From Sphingomonas bacterium (lineage in GTDB: Bacteria > Pseudomonadota > Alphaproteobacteria > Sphingomonadales > Sphingomonadaceae), in contig NZ_JAQGKZ010000058.1 of the NCBI RefSeq assembly GCF_028289855.1, positions 24,998 through 88,997 of the forward strand: DNA of 64,000 nt. The letters run 5' to 3'. The position numbers and the translations under genes were made by a program. The notes under the pieces are model-generated. The model searched no databases and had not been told where the DNA came from. It worked only from the letters and a program-made list of their open reading frames with translations. Below, piece by piece: positions 34,687 through 45,789 of the stretch (the stretch's first letter is position 1; each line of letters opens with the position of its first letter).

Positions 34687-36000
34687 CTACAGTCCTTGAT
34701 AGATCGGGAAACGGTGACATAGCGTATTAACACGCTGCTGCACAACGGATTCTATCTGAGCATCGCCCTGCTCGCCATTTTTGGCCAGTCCGTCGAGCAC
34801 ATCGGCGACCATATTACCGATCTCGCGGAACTCTGCAGGCCCGAATCCGCGCGTCGTGCCGGCGGGCGAGCCGACGCGGATGCCGCTTGTCTTGACCGGC
34901 GGCAATGGGTCGTTGGGGATGCCGTTCTTGTTGCACGTGATGCCCGCGCGTTCGAGCGCTTCGTCGGCATCCTTGCCGGTGACGCCGAGCGGAGTGAGGT
35001 CGACCAAGGCGAGGTGCGTGTCGGTGCCGCCCGAGACGAGGTTGCACCCGCGTTCCTTGAGCGTCGCCGCCAGCACCTTGGCGTTTTCGATGATCGCAGC
35101 CGAATACAGCTTGAAATCGGGGCGCAGCGCCTCACCGAACGCGACCGCCTTGGCGGCGATGACGTGCATGAGGGGACCGCCCTGCAATCCCGGGAACACC
35201 GCCGAGTTGATCTTCTTGGCGATCGCCTCGTCGTCGGTCATCACCATCCCGCCGCGCGGGCCCCGCAGCGTCTTGTGCGTGGTCGTGGTGACGACGTGCG
35301 CATGGCCGAACGGGGTCGGGTGGACCCCGCCCGCGACCAGCCCGGCGAAATGCGCCATGTCCACCATGAACAGCGCGCCCACTTCGTCGGCGATCGCGCG
35401 GAACTTGGCGAAGTCGATCTGGCGCGGATAGGCACTGCCGCCGGTGATGATCAGCTTGGGGCGATGCTCCTTCGCCTTGGCGAGCACTTCGTCGAAATCG
35501 ATCAGGTGCGTGTCGGCGGTGACGCCATATTGCACCGCGTTGAACCATTTGCCCGACATCGCGGCCTTGGCGCCATGCGTCAGGTGCCCGCCCGCATCGA
35601 GGCTCAGACCCATGATCGTGTCGCCGGGCTTGGTCAGCGCGAGCATCACCGCGCCGTTGGCCTGCGCCCCCGAATGCGGCTGGACGTTGGCGAAGCCGCA
35701 GTTGAAGAGTTGCTTGGCACGATCGATCGCCAGCTGCTCGACCTCGTCCGACGGGTGGCAGCCCTGGTAATAACGCTTGCCCGGATAGCCTTCCGCATAT
35801 TTGTTGGTGAACACCGATCCTTGCGCTTCGAGCACTGCCTTGGAGACGATATTTTCCGACGCGATCAGCTCGATCTGGTTTTGCTCGCGCGCCAGTTCAT
35901 GCTCGACCCCGGCGAACACCGCCGGGTCGGCTTCGGCGAGGCCGCGGGTGAAGAAACCGTCCGGCTGGACGTCGTGAAGTGCGGTTGGATTGGTGCTCAT
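34687..36000 (-). CDS. glyA: Serine hydroxymethyltransferase
   Basis: GlyA converts serine and tetrahydrofolate to glycine and methylene-THF. The 437-residue PLP enzyme has [40 protein letters not shown], the PLP-lysine region [19 protein letters not shown] and [19 protein letters not shown]. The end of the protein is somewhat divergent but complete. Its ATG overlaps the rpiB stop. Confidence 0.97.
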   Translation of the reverse strand: MSTNPTALHDVQPDGFFTRGLAEADPAVFAGVEHELAREQNQIELIASENIVSKAVLEAQGSVFTNKYAEGYPGKRYYQGCHPSDEVEQLAIDRAKQLFNCGFANVQPHSGAQANGAVMLALTKPGDTIMGLSLDAGGHLTHGAKAAMSGKWFNAVQYGVTADTHLIDFDEVLAKAKEHRPKLIITGGSAYPRQIDFAKFRAIADEVGALFMVDMAHFAGLVAGGVHPTPFGHAHVVTTTTHKTLRGPRGGMVMTDDEAIAKKINSAVFPGLQGGPLMHVIAAKAVAFGEALRPDFKLYSAAIIENAKVLAATLKERGCNLVSGGTDTHLALVDLTPLGVTGKDADEALERAGITCNKNGIPNDPLPPVKTSGIRVGSPAGTTRGFGPAEFREIGNMVADVLDGLAKNGEQGDAQIESVVQQRVNTLCHRFPIYQGL

Positions 36001-36437
36001 ACGGGCTCCCTGGCCGACAATTTGTCGACGCGATGCTGGTGGCGGCCCCCGGCGAAGGGGGTGTCGAGAAAGGCTCGCAGACACGCGATTGCCATACCTT
36101 CGCCGGTCAGGCGGGCGCCCATCGCGAGGACGTTGGCATCGTTATGTTCGCGAGCCAGGCCAGCGGAAAGGGGTTCGCCGACTAGCGCGCAGCGGCACGC
36201 GGGCTCGCGATTGACCGCGATCGAAATGCCGATCCCCGATCCGCACAAGGCGATGCCGCGCTCGGCTTCACCAGCCGCGATCGCGCGCGCAAGCTGGTAA
36301 CCGTAATCGGGATAATCGACGCTCGCGGTGTCGTGCGGGCCCAGATCGGCGACGTCGTGACCGGCGTCACGCAACCACGCGACGAGCGTCGCTTTCAAGG
36401 CGACGGCGGCGTGATCGGACGCAATGGCGATGCGCAT
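35997..36437 (-). CDS. rpiB: Ribose 5-phosphate isomerase B
   Basis: RpiB interconverts ribose 5-phosphate and ribulose 5-phosphate. The 146-residue protein shows [32 protein letters not shown], the active-site cysteine in [17 protein letters not shown] and [19 protein letters not shown] 36437 is the family start. It overlaps glyA by four bases and heads the glyA-nrdR run. Confidence 0.95.
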   Translation of the reverse strand: MRIAIASDHAAVALKATLVAWLRDAGHDVADLGPHDTASVDYPDYGYQLARAIAAGEAERGIALCGSGIGISIAVNREPACRCALVGEPLSAGLAREHNDANVLAMGARLTGEGMAIACLRAFLDTPFAGGRHQHRVDKLSAREPV

Positions 36438-36498
36438 GAACGGGGTGCCAAGTCCTTCGGGCTGACGATGTGCGCTGCCCTTACGCCGAGCGCTGCGG

Positions 36499-37320
36499 TT
36501 ATGCCACCCCCAGTTTGGGCTTGAGACGCAGCCAGCCGCGCGTCCGCACCGCCGCGACATGGCTGGCGCTAACCGGCAACCGCGTGCCGTCGGCGAGTAC
36601 CAGCCGCCACACCCGACCCTCGCGCACCGCGCCGTCCACCGCCGACGCGGCCACCCACGCGCCGCGATGGATTTGTTCGCCGTCCACGCCGCCGAGTTCT
36701 GCCAGCACATCGGCAAAACGCGCGAGTATCAGCGGCTTCGCGCCACCCGCCAGATGAAGCCGGCAATAATGGTCTTCGGCGGTCACGTTCTGAACGGCGG
36801 CGAGATCGCGCACGCCGGCGCGAAACAGGATGCCATCCTCTGGTAGAGTGGCCGGAGCGGGATGCGCGCGGGCGAAAAACAGGACGATAAACAACGTCGC
36901 GCTAATCACCCCTGCCTCAATCCACGTGCGCGCCGGATCGATTTCGCCGGCGATGCCGAACAGCCACAACGCCGCCGGGATTTCGAGCGGGAGCGGCAGG
37001 TTGACGACCACCGCCCCGATCGCGGCGGCGCGGCGCCAATCCTGCGGGCCACGGATCCACCAAGCAAACCACATCAGCCATTTGGCCATATTCCAGCCGA
37101 TCAGCACGCTCCAGAAACCGAGCCGCGTGCCGAACGGCAGCTCGATCGTGCCGAACGCGCCCATGATCGTCGCCAGCACGATCGCCGCGCCGCCGCCGAG
37201 CATCAGCATGGTGAAGCCGGGCAATGCGAGCGCGCTATCCACGAATTTTCGCGCAGGTTTGGCGAAGCCGCGGTTGCGGCGGCGACGGCGATCGGGCTGG
37301 TCGGGGGAAAGCGTCGCCAT
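36499..37320 (-). CDS. Membrane-anchored LytTR DNA-binding regulator
   Basis: A 273-residue protein with four hydrophobic spans in the first ~150 residues (LALPGFTMLMLGGGAAIVLATIM; LGFWSVLIGWNMAKWLMWFAWW; PLPLEIPAALWLFGI; AGVISATLFIVLFFA), then a C-terminal LytTR domain (DLAAVQNVTAEDHYCRLHLAGG, QIHRGAWVAASAVDGAV, LPVSASHVAAVRTRG). It is probably a one-component membrane-bound transcription factor. It is divergent from a secreted DUF protein 36 bases away, a possible target. Confidence 0.85.
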   Translation of the reverse strand: MATLSPDQPDRRRRRNRGFAKPARKFVDSALALPGFTMLMLGGGAAIVLATIMGAFGTIELPFGTRLGFWSVLIGWNMAKWLMWFAWWIRGPQDWRRAAAIGAVVVNLPLPLEIPAALWLFGIAGEIDPARTWIEAGVISATLFIVLFFARAHPAPATLPEDGILFRAGVRDLAAVQNVTAEDHYCRLHLAGGAKPLILARFADVLAELGGVDGEQIHRGAWVAASAVDGAVREGRVWRLVLADGTRLPVSASHVAAVRTRGWLRLKPKLGVA

Positions 37321-37356
37321 CGGGTGAGGCTGCCACGAACGAACGGGGAGTGCCAG

Positions 37357-37923
37357 ATGCGTAAAGTTTTGATCGCGGGATTGGGGCTGGCGATGATCGC
37401 CAGCATGCCGGGCGCGGCGCAAGTCGCCGACCCGCAAATGATCGCGGCCGAACGCGCTGCAGTAGCCAAGTTCGCCTGGATGGACGGCACGTGGCGCGGG
37501 CCGGCGGTGACCAAATTCCCTGGCGGCGAGCATCGCGTAACGCAGACCGAGCGGATCGGGCCGATGCTCGGCGGCACGGTGCGCGTGGTCGAGGGGCGCG
37601 GGTTCAACCCCGACGGGACCGTCGGTTTCAACGCTTTCGCGGTGATTTCGTACGACCCGGCCAAGCAGGCATACGACTTCCATTCCTATGCGCAGGGCCG
37701 CAGCGGCAGCTTCGTTATCACGCCGACCGCCGACGGGTACGTCTGGGAAATTCCGGCGGGGCCGATGACGATCCGCTACACCGCGACGCTCAAGGACAAG
37801 GTGTGGACCGAAATCGGCGAACGGATCGCGCCTGGGCAAGCGCCCGTACAATTCTTCGAAATGCACCTAACGCGGGTTGGCGACAGCGACTGGCCGAATG
37901 GCGGTGCCATGACGCCAAAGTAG
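37357..37923 (+). CDS. Secreted DUF6265/DUF1579-like protein
   Basis: A 188-residue exported protein with a clear signal peptide (VLIAGLGLAMIASMPGAAQ). The mature part is a lipocalin-like beta structure (KFAWMDGTWRGPAV, FAVISYDPAKQAYDFHSYAQG, WEIPAGPMTIRYTATLKD, PVQFFEMHLTRV), similar to DUF6265/DUF1579 proteins of unknown function. GGGGAGTGCCAG precedes the ATG. It shares an intergenic region with the divergent LytTR regulator. Confidence 0.78.
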   Translation: MRKVLIAGLGLAMIASMPGAAQVADPQMIAAERAAVAKFAWMDGTWRGPAVTKFPGGEHRVTQTERIGPMLGGTVRVVEGRGFNPDGTVGFNAFAVISYDPAKQAYDFHSYAQGRSGSFVITPTADGYVWEIPAGPMTIRYTATLKDKVWTEIGERIAPGQAPVQFFEMHLTRVGDSDWPNGGAMTPK

Positions 37924-37967
37924 CGGAGCGTTGACAGGCGGGGCCGCGAGCGCGCAACCGCGCGGTC

Positions 37968-38687
37968 GTGACCGAGCAACCCGTCATCGTCCTGGTGCGC
38001 CCCCAACTGGGCGAGAACATTGGCAAGGCGGCGCGCGCCATGCTCAATTTCGGGCTGGCCGAACTGCGGCTGGTCAGTCCCCGCGACGGCTGGCCCAATC
38101 CAAGGGCAGGGCCGGCGGCATCGGGTGCCGACATGGTACTCGAACAAGCGCGCGTGTTCGACAGCGTGGCCGATGCGGTGGCCGACTGCGGGCATGTCTA
38201 TGCGACCACGGTGCGTAAGCGCGGCGTGACTAAGCCGGTGGTGACGCCTGAGGTCGCGGCGCGAGACATCCATGCCGGCCCCGGCCGGTCGGCGATCCTG
38301 TTCGGTCCCGAACGCTCCGGGCTGGAAACCGACGATGTCGCGGTCGCGCGCAGCATCATCACGGTGCCGATCAATCCAGCGTTCGGCAGCATCAACCTCG
38401 CGCAAGCGGTGATCCTGGTCGCGTACGAATGGTCCAAGCACGTCGCACTCGCGCAACCGCCGGAAACCGATTTGCCGCTGCCGGCACCGCAGGAAGAGCT
38501 CGACGGCATGATCGACCAGCTCGACGCAATGCTCGTCGCATCGGGTTTTTATTTCCCCCCCGACCGCACCCCAGTCACCCGGCGCACGCTACGCACGCTG
38601 CTCACCAAGCCCGGCTGGTCGAGCCAGGAAGTGCGGACGGTGCGGGGCGTGTTGTCGGCGCTTGCTCATCCACGACAGCGAGGCTGA
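37968..38687 (+). CDS. TrmJ-like SPOUT tRNA/rRNA methyltransferase
   Basis: A 239-residue SPOUT-class 2'-O-methyltransferase of the TrmJ/LasT type. Motifs: VLVRPQLGENIGKAARAMLNFGL, LFGPERSGLETDDVAVA and ITVPINPAFGSINLAQAVILVAYEW, which form the knotted SAM site. TrmJ methylates position 32 of tRNAs; the exact target here is inferred from the family. The start is GTG 37968 in GTGACCGAGCAACCC; no close ATG fits the family. Confidence 0.88.
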   Translation: MTEQPVIVLVRPQLGENIGKAARAMLNFGLAELRLVSPRDGWPNPRAGPAASGADMVLEQARVFDSVADAVADCGHVYATTVRKRGVTKPVVTPEVAARDIHAGPGRSAILFGPERSGLETDDVAVARSIITVPINPAFGSINLAQAVILVAYEWSKHVALAQPPETDLPLPAPQEELDGMIDQLDAMLVASGFYFPPDRTPVTRRTLRTLLTKPGWSSQEVRTVRGVLSALAHPRQRG

Positions 38688-38756
38688 CGTTTTTCTACTT
38701 TCGCTACGTCGATGATAACGCTAGTATTAACGTATATTTGTTCGGGAGATGAATCC

Positions 38757-39014
38757 GTGAAGTTGTCGTTTGTCGTGCTTGCCGCCGTGTCGTTCGCCGT
38801 TGCCGCCCCCGCATTGGCGGACAATTCCTCGGATGCGGCCAAGCCGCCAAAGGAAAAGAAAATCTGCCGTCGTGAGACCGTGACGGGCTCGATCGTGCCC
38901 TTTAAGTCGGTGTGCCATACCAGGGACGAATGGGCGTCGATCGACTCCGCCAACGCGAGGAGCGTGGAGAGTACGCTGGGCAACGCTCGTCCATCGGGCG
39001 CCCAGCGGCCCTGA
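38757..39014 (+). CDS. Small secreted KKEKKICR-type protein, copy 1
   Basis: An 85-residue exported protein. GTG 38757 is chosen: GGGAG lies eight bases upstream and it gives a clean signal peptide (KLSFVVLAAVSFAVAAPALA). The mature protein is short and charged, with PKEKKICRRETVTGS and CHTRDEWASID. The two cysteines, TGS and EW positions are shared with the next gene. Function is unknown; the cysteines probably form a disulfide. Confidence 0.72.
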   Translation: MKLSFVVLAAVSFAVAAPALADNSSDAAKPPKEKKICRRETVTGSIVPFKSVCHTRDEWASIDSANARSVESTLGNARPSGAQRP

Positions 39015-39089
39015 TCGCTATGTGATCCGCGCGGGCAAAACGGCACTGGTGCCGCGGCCCGCATTCTTACACAGACAGTGGAGTAATTC

Positions 39090-39365
39090 ATGCGTTTCAC
39101 GATAATGGCGCTCGCGGGCGTAATGCTTGCCGGGCCAGCGATTGCGCAGACTGCGGATTCGACGGCACCCACGCCCAAGCCGAAGAAGGAAAAGAAGATT
39201 TGTCGCGCCGATGCGGCGATGACTGGCTCGTACATGGTCCGCACGACATGCCGCACTCAGGCCGAATGGGCGAAGATCGACCAGTCCGGGACGGGCGGCG
39301 TTAGCGGTTCGATGAGCGGGCGCTCGTCGAGCGACCCGGGTACGATCGGCGGTAGCGTCCGCTGA
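39090..39365 (+). CDS. Small secreted KKEKKICR-type protein, copy 2
   Basis: A 91-residue exported protein paralogous to its upstream neighbour. A signal peptide (FTIMALAGVMLAGPAIAQ) precedes KKEKKICRADAAMTGS and CRTQAEWAKID, aligning cysteine for cysteine with the first copy, and a glycine/serine-rich tail follows. ACAGTGGAGTAATTC precedes the ATG. I know the motif from many sphingomonad small proteins, but no function. Confidence 0.78.
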   Translation: MRFTIMALAGVMLAGPAIAQTADSTAPTPKPKKEKKICRADAAMTGSYMVRTTCRTQAEWAKIDQSGTGGVSGSMSGRSSSDPGTIGGSVR

Positions 39366-39488
39366 CCCGGACTTGACCCCGGCGCCCTTCTCTGCAAGAG
39401 GGCGCGCCTTCGCAATTGGCCCCGCACTCCGGTGAAGCGGTGGCCGTGCCTCTCATTCGTGGGACAAGCAGGCGATACCGGAACAACA

Positions 39489-39538
39489 TTTGCCCTCCTG
39501 CGAAAAGTGGGAACCGGTTTTCGGATCGGGAGGGCAAA
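39489..39538 (+). promoter_or_regulatory. Long hairpin in the rpsD leader
   Basis: A 10-bp perfect outer stem TTTGCCCTCC/GGAGGGCAAA (39489-39498, 39529-39538) encloses a 6-bp inner stem CGAAAA/TTTTCG (39501-39506, 39518-39523). It ends 27 bases before the rpsD ATG. The inner AAAAGTGGGAACCGGTTTT is a palindromic motif common in alphaproteobacterial repeats. It could be an S4 autoregulation site or an inserted repeat. Confidence 0.55.
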
Positions 39539-39565
39539 CAACGTATAGCGATTGAAGGAAAGACC

Positions 39566-40180
39566 ATGACGAAGCGCACCAGCGCCAAGCACAAGCTCGA
39601 CCGCCGCATGGGCGAGAACATCTGGGGCCGTCCCAAGTCCCCGGTGAACAAGCGCGAATATGGCCCCGGCCAGCACGGCCAGCGCCGCAAGGGCAAGGTT
39701 TCCGATTTCGGCATCCAGCTGCGCGCCAAGCAGAAGCTCAAGGGCTATTACGGCGACGTGACCGAAAAGCAGTTCCGCGCCTGCTACGCCGAGGCCGCCC
39801 GGATGAAGGGCGATACCGGCCAGAACCTGATCGGCCTGCTCGAGCAGCGGCTCGACATGATCGTCTATCGCGCCAAGTTTGCACCGACGGTGTTTGCAGC
39901 GCGTCAGCTGGTCAGCCACGGCCATATCCGGGTCAACGGCGTGAAGTGCAACATCGCCTCGCGCCGTTGCTTCATCGGTGATGAGGTCACGCTGGGTACG
40001 AAGGCCAAGGAAATGGCGCTGGTGATGGAGGCGCAGAGCCTGGCTGAGCGCGAGATCCCCGATTATGTCGCGCCCGACGGCAATGCAAAGGTGACCTTCA
40101 CCCGCGTGCCGACGCTCGACGAAGTGCCCTATCCGGTGAAGATGGAGCCGAATCTGGTGGTCGAATTCTACAGCCGCTGA
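39566..40180 (+). CDS. rpsD: 30S ribosomal protein S4
   Basis: S4 nucleates assembly of the small subunit body and helps translational accuracy. The 204-residue protein has the N-terminal [38 protein letters not shown] and the S4 RNA-binding domain [45 protein letters not shown] precedes ATG 39566. It is monocistronic here, outside a ribosomal operon, and has a structured leader upstream and a strong terminator downstream. Confidence 0.98.
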   Translation: MTKRTSAKHKLDRRMGENIWGRPKSPVNKREYGPGQHGQRRKGKVSDFGIQLRAKQKLKGYYGDVTEKQFRACYAEAARMKGDTGQNLIGLLEQRLDMIVYRAKFAPTVFAARQLVSHGHIRVNGVKCNIASRRCFIGDEVTLGTKAKEMALVMEAQSLAEREIPDYVAPDGNAKVTFTRVPTLDEVPYPVKMEPNLVVEFYSR

Positions 40181-40189
40181 TGCAAGAAT

Positions 40190-40285
40190 TTAGCGCGAGC
40201 TAAATTCGAGCGAATCATCGGCGGCTCGGCCGGCCTCGCTACGGCGAGGTTCGACGACGCGGCTTTGCCGCGGCGAGCCAGCCAA
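40190..40285. repeat. Multi-hairpin intergenic repeat, copy 2
   Basis: After rpsD lies AATTTAGC/GCTAAATT (40190-40205), then CGGCGGCTCGGCCGGC, CCTCGCTACGGCGAGG (40234-40249) and CGCGGCTTTGCCGCG (40258-40272). The ATTTAGC palindrome and the CGCT...GCGAGG, GACG, GCTTTGCCGCGGCG order recur at 5446-5608 and partly at 47565-47657. Confidence 0.6.
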
Positions 40286-40289
40286 AGAG

Positions 40290-40323
40290 AAAGGGCGGTC
40301 CCGCAGGGCCGCCCTTTTCTTTT
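40290..40323 (+). terminator. Rho-independent terminator after rpsD
   Basis: Stem AAAGGGCGG (40290-40298) with CCGCCCTTT (40309-40317), an inner CCC-GCA-GGG extension, and a T-rich tail TTTTCTTTT to 40323. This is the classic intrinsic terminator form. Confidence 0.85.
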
Positions 40324-40364
40324 GGCGATGGAATGATCTAGGATCGGAAAACGGGAGTTTGCCG

Positions 40365-40994
40365 ATGACTTCCACCATCCGCCCGCTTGATCCCGCCCGG
40401 ATCCTGCGATTGTCGAGCATCGCGGTCGGCGCCGCCTTTGCCTCGGCGTCCGGTCTGGCGCTGTTGTGGTTTGTTGGCTTGGCGACGGGCGGCGTCGGCG
40501 CTGCGATCTGGCTCGCGGCGTTCATCGTGGCGCACGGTTTCTTCATCGCGCTGGTGACCGCGACGGGACTTGGCCCAATCGGGAAACGCGAAGGCGCGGG
40601 GCCATCGCTCGGCATCGCGATTAAGGCCGCCGTACCGATCGCGCTGCCGCTCGCCGCCGCGTTCGGATTGGTTGCGGTGACCAGTGACTTGCGTTGGTCG
40701 CTGCTCGGCTGGGGGATGCTCGTTGCCCTCGCGCTGCCCGCCCGGATTGTCTGCCGGTTGCGCGGCGAACGCCCCGCGATGCGGCCGGTAGGGCAACGGG
40801 TGGCGTTTGCCGCCCTCGCGCTGGCGCTGATCGAACTGCCGGGCTGGCCGATCCAGTCCTGCACCGGCGAATGTTGGGGGTTCATGGAAGGTGGTATCGT
40901 CGCGGTCCCCTTGTTGGGCACATATCTCTTCTTCGCCAGCTTCTCTGCGGCGTTATTGTCGATCCATGCGGTGCGCGGCGTGACGCCCGCCTAA
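40365..40994 (+). CDS. Multi-pass membrane protein of unknown function
   Basis: A 209-residue protein with about five to six hydrophobic segments (SSIAVGAAFASASGLALLWFVGLA; AAIWLAAFIVAHGFFIALVTAT; AVPIALPLAAAFGLVAV; LGWGMLVALALPARIV; a late VPLLGTYLFFASFSAALLSI). Four late residues CTGEC give two close cysteines. No family is recognised. GGGAG is seven bases before ATG 40365. It is convergent with the S9 peptidase gene; the stops overlap. Confidence 0.75.
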   Translation: MTSTIRPLDPARILRLSSIAVGAAFASASGLALLWFVGLATGGVGAAIWLAAFIVAHGFFIALVTATGLGPIGKREGAGPSLGIAIKAAVPIALPLAAAFGLVAVTSDLRWSLLGWGMLVALALPARIVCRLRGERPAMRPVGQRVAFAALALALIELPGWPIQSCTGECWGFMEGGIVAVPLLGTYLFFASFSAALLSIHAVRGVTPA

Positions 40995-43003
40995 GGCGCC
41001 ATTCCCATCGAAGCTCGCAGGAACGCGTCCGCCTTCGCCAGCATGCCGGCGCGCGCTACGTCATCGTCGAGCTGGTGGTCGAGGCCCTTGTATTCGACCA
41101 ATTCGACCTTGGCGCCCGCGCTCTTCAGCTTACCGGCCATCAACCGCGACTCGCCGATCCCGACATTTGTGTCGCGGTCGCCATGAAACAGCAGAACCGG
41201 GGCCTTGATGCGACTGGCATTCCGCGCCGGCGATCCCTCGACGACCCAAGGGCCGTGACCGATCTGGGCGTCGCGCTGGGGATAATAAGAGTAAGCGCGG
41301 GCTTCGTCGCGCAACGTGTCGAGATCGGTGACGGGCGCCACCGCGACGATCGCCTTGTAGAGATCGGGATCGACGACCGACGTCTGCAAGGCAGCATAGC
41401 CGCCATAGGACCAGCCGACGATCGCCAGTTTCTGAGGGTCGGCAATGCCCGATTTGACCATCCAATGACCGGCATCGTTGATGTCGCTCATCGCAGTGCG
41501 CCAGCCCTGATAGCCATTCTTGTTATACCATTGGTCGCCATAGCCGGCCGAGCCGCGAAATTCGGGCTGGATCACGGCATAGCCACGCGCCGCGAAGAAT
41601 TGCGACAGCCAGTCGAACCCCCATTCGTCGCGCGCCGCCGGGCCGCCATGCGGCATGACGATCGCGGGCAGGTTCTTGCCGTCGCTGCCCGCAGGCAGCG
41701 TCAGATAGGCCGGGATGGTGGTCCCGTCGGCGGCCTTGTAGGTGATCGCCTTCACCGTGCTTAGCGGCATGCCGGCAAGTTCCGATCGAGCGGCCAGGAT
41801 TTCGGATAGCGAGCGGGTCTTCTTGTCGAACAGATAGTAACGGCCGGGGTCGTTGTCGCTGCCGGCGAAGAGCAGCAGCTTGTTTTCGTCCGCACTGGCA
41901 TCGATGAAGGTGATGATGTGGCCGGGAAGCGCCTTGGCAAGGCTGGCCTGGAGTGCCTTGAGGGCGGGATCGAAGAACATCACTTCGCGTCGATCGGTGA
42001 CGTAGCTTGCTCCGACCACACGATCGCGGCGGCCGACCGATATCAACGAATCCATATCGACATCCGGCCGCGACATGACGAGCTTCTTCGTCATGCTGCC
42101 ATCGAGCGAAACGCTGTAGAGCGCGGCACGGCCGTCGGTCGATTCAAATCCGTAAGCAACGTTGAGCTCGCGATCCACCGCCTCCGGCACAAAGCCGCTG
42201 TAAACGTTGCCGTTCAGCCTGACCGTGCCGAACGGTTTCCAGTCGCGGCTGTTGGGCTGGCGATAGGAATAGCTGATACGATTGCCGTCGTAACCGTTGC
42301 CGTCGGTCGACTGGATGCCCATCATGCGCACGACGCCCTGGCCGTCGCTGATATAGGCAACGACGTTCTCGCGCGGTTGCTCGATGGCCTTGCGCGACAG
42401 GGTGGTGGTATCGACCAGATCGACGCCCAGGCCGCTGCGGGTTTCCGCGGCATGTGTGCCGGTGGAATATTCGGGCACGTAGAAATGCGTCATCAGCACC
42501 GACCCTGTGCCGTCCGCTCCCCAATCGACCAGCGAGCCGCCGTCCTGGGTGATGCCCAGCGCCATGGAACTGGTCCGCGCGGACAGCACTTTTGCCTTCG
42601 AACCGTCGTCGTTGAGCGCGATCGTGCGAGAGTAACCGAGCCGAACCGTGCCTTCGTTGTCGGTCAGCGAGATGCTGCAGATCAGCCGGGTGTCGGTCGA
42701 CCAGCGGCAATCGCGCAACTGGTCGATGTCGCCGCTCGATTTCATGATCGGTTTGGGGGGCGCGTCGGTCGTCAAATTGACAACGTACAATGTCATGCCG
42801 CGCCCCGGGGTCGGCATCAGCATGGCTACCTTGTCTCCACTCGGCGACAGGCTGATCTGCTGGATGTTTTCGCGCGCGCCGAAGGCCTTCGCCGTCTCGG
42901 CCGGCGACGTGGCGGCCGGCGCGTCGGCTGGGCGGCCCGCAATCGCACCGCCTGCCATCGCGACCGTCGCCAGCGCGACCAGCGCCTTCCCAAGATACCG
43001 CAT
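40991..43003 (-). CDS. Secreted S9-family prolyl oligopeptidase-like peptidase
   Basis: A 670-residue exported serine peptidase. Signal peptide (LGKALVALATVAMAGGAIAG), then a seven-bladed beta-propeller (about 50-390), then an alpha/beta hydrolase domain. In the latter, GWSYGGYAALQ holds the nucleophile serine, LFHGDRDTNVGI the aspartate, and GLDHQLDDDV the histidine; VMPHGGPAARDEWGFDWLSQFFAARGYAVIQPEFRG is typical of S9C/acylaminoacyl peptidases. It probably digests peptides in the periplasm or outside. It is divergent from the M28 peptidase. Confidence 0.93.
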   Translation of the reverse strand: MRYLGKALVALATVAMAGGAIAGRPADAPAATSPAETAKAFGARENIQQISLSPSGDKVAMLMPTPGRGMTLYVVNLTTDAPPKPIMKSSGDIDQLRDCRWSTDTRLICSISLTDNEGTVRLGYSRTIALNDDGSKAKVLSARTSSMALGITQDGGSLVDWGADGTGSVLMTHFYVPEYSTGTHAAETRSGLGVDLVDTTTLSRKAIEQPRENVVAYISDGQGVVRMMGIQSTDGNGYDGNRISYSYRQPNSRDWKPFGTVRLNGNVYSGFVPEAVDRELNVAYGFESTDGRAALYSVSLDGSMTKKLVMSRPDVDMDSLISVGRRDRVVGASYVTDRREVMFFDPALKALQASLAKALPGHIITFIDASADENKLLLFAGSDNDPGRYYLFDKKTRSLSEILAARSELAGMPLSTVKAITYKAADGTTIPAYLTLPAGSDGKNLPAIVMPHGGPAARDEWGFDWLSQFFAARGYAVIQPEFRGSAGYGDQWYNKNGYQGWRTAMSDINDAGHWMVKSGIADPQKLAIVGWSYGGYAALQTSVVDPDLYKAIVAVAPVTDLDTLRDEARAYSYYPQRDAQIGHGPWVVEGSPARNASRIKAPVLLFHGDRDTNVGIGESRLMAGKLKSAGAKVELVEYKGLDHQLDDDVARAGMLAKADAFLRASMGMAP

Positions 43004-43176
43004 TCTATCCCCTATTTGTTTCTTACCGTCCGAATTTCCGACACTTAGCGGGCCCGCGATGGCGCGCAATGAGAAACTGCCTGGCTGTTGCGGCCGAGGT
43101 CCCGGGCATCGGCTTGCAAGGGGCGAAAGGCCCTGTCAGACAACACGCAATCCTGCCATCCCCCGAAAGGTACAGC

Positions 43177-44807
<1,631 letters not shown>

Positions 44808-44811
<4 letters not shown>

Positions 44812-45785
44812 CTCGACTGCCGCCGCCCAAGCCCGAATGGGCGCCGCACAAGGCGGTGTGGATCGGCTTTCCGAGCCACCCCGAATTGTGGGAGCTCGAC
44901 CTCGAGCCGGCGCGCGACGAAGTAATTGCGTTCGCAGAAGCCGTGCATGCCGGCGGCAAGGGCGAACAAGTGCTGCTAGTCACCGCCGACGAGGAAGCGG
45001 CGGTCGCGGCGCGGCGGCGCGCGGGGGATGTCGCACGCGTGGTGGTGCAGCCGTTCGGCGACATCTGGCTGCGCGACACCGCGGCGATCATTCGCGGCGA
45101 CGGTGTTGCGGCCGACTTCCAGTTCAACGGCTGGGGCGGCAAATACGACCTGCCTGGTGACGACGATATCGGCATGCGGCTGGCGCAGGCGCGCGGCAAG
45201 AAGTGCGAGAGCTTCGACTGGATCCTCGAAGGCGGGGCGATCGACGGTGACGGGACCGGGCTGGTGGTGACGACCGAGCAATGCCTGCTTAACCGCAACC
45301 GCAACGGTATGATGACGCGGAGCGAGATCGAGGACGCGTTGTTCCGGGACCTCGGCTATGACGAGGTCCTGTGGCTCGGTGACGGATTGCTCCACGATCA
45401 TACCGACGGCCATGTCGACAACCTCGCGCGGTTCGTCGCGCCGCGCACGCTCGCGGTACCGGAGGCGAGCGACAACGATCCCAATTGGCAAGTCTATCAG
45501 CGCGCGGCGCAAAGTGCGCAGGCGCACGAGGGCGTCACGGTGGTGCATGTGCCGTCGCCGGGGCGCGTGTTGCGCGACGAGGAGATCGTGCCCGCGAGCT
45601 ACATGAATTTCTATATCGGCAATGCCAGCGTTGTGGTGCCGCTTTATGGCAGCGAGAACGATCAAGCGGCGGTCGCGGCGATCGGTGCCTTGTTTCCGGG
45701 CCGGCAGGCAATCGGGCTACGGGCCGATCATATCCTGACCGGCGGCGGAAGTTTTCACTGCATTTCGCAGCAAATCCCCGCGTAA
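44808..45785 (+). CDS. aguA: Agmatine deiminase
   Basis: AguA hydrolyses agmatine to N-carbamoylputrescine and ammonia. The 325-residue protein belongs to the peptidyl-arginine deiminase-like fold with EWAPHKAVWIGFPSHPELW, FGDIWLRDTAAII, LEGGAIDGDG, LHDHTDGHVDNLARF and the catalytic cysteine C318 in GGGSFHCISQQ. The start is GTG 44808, overlapping the M28 stop. A carbamoylputrescine hydrolase (aguB) is not adjacent. Confidence 0.92.
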
Positions 45786-45789
45786 AATC

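Noticed and set aside
39381..39404. Hairpin GCGCCC...GGGCGC after the second small secreted protein gene as an intrinsic terminator
   Set aside because: The stem is plausible but no T tract follows, so it was not listed as a terminator.
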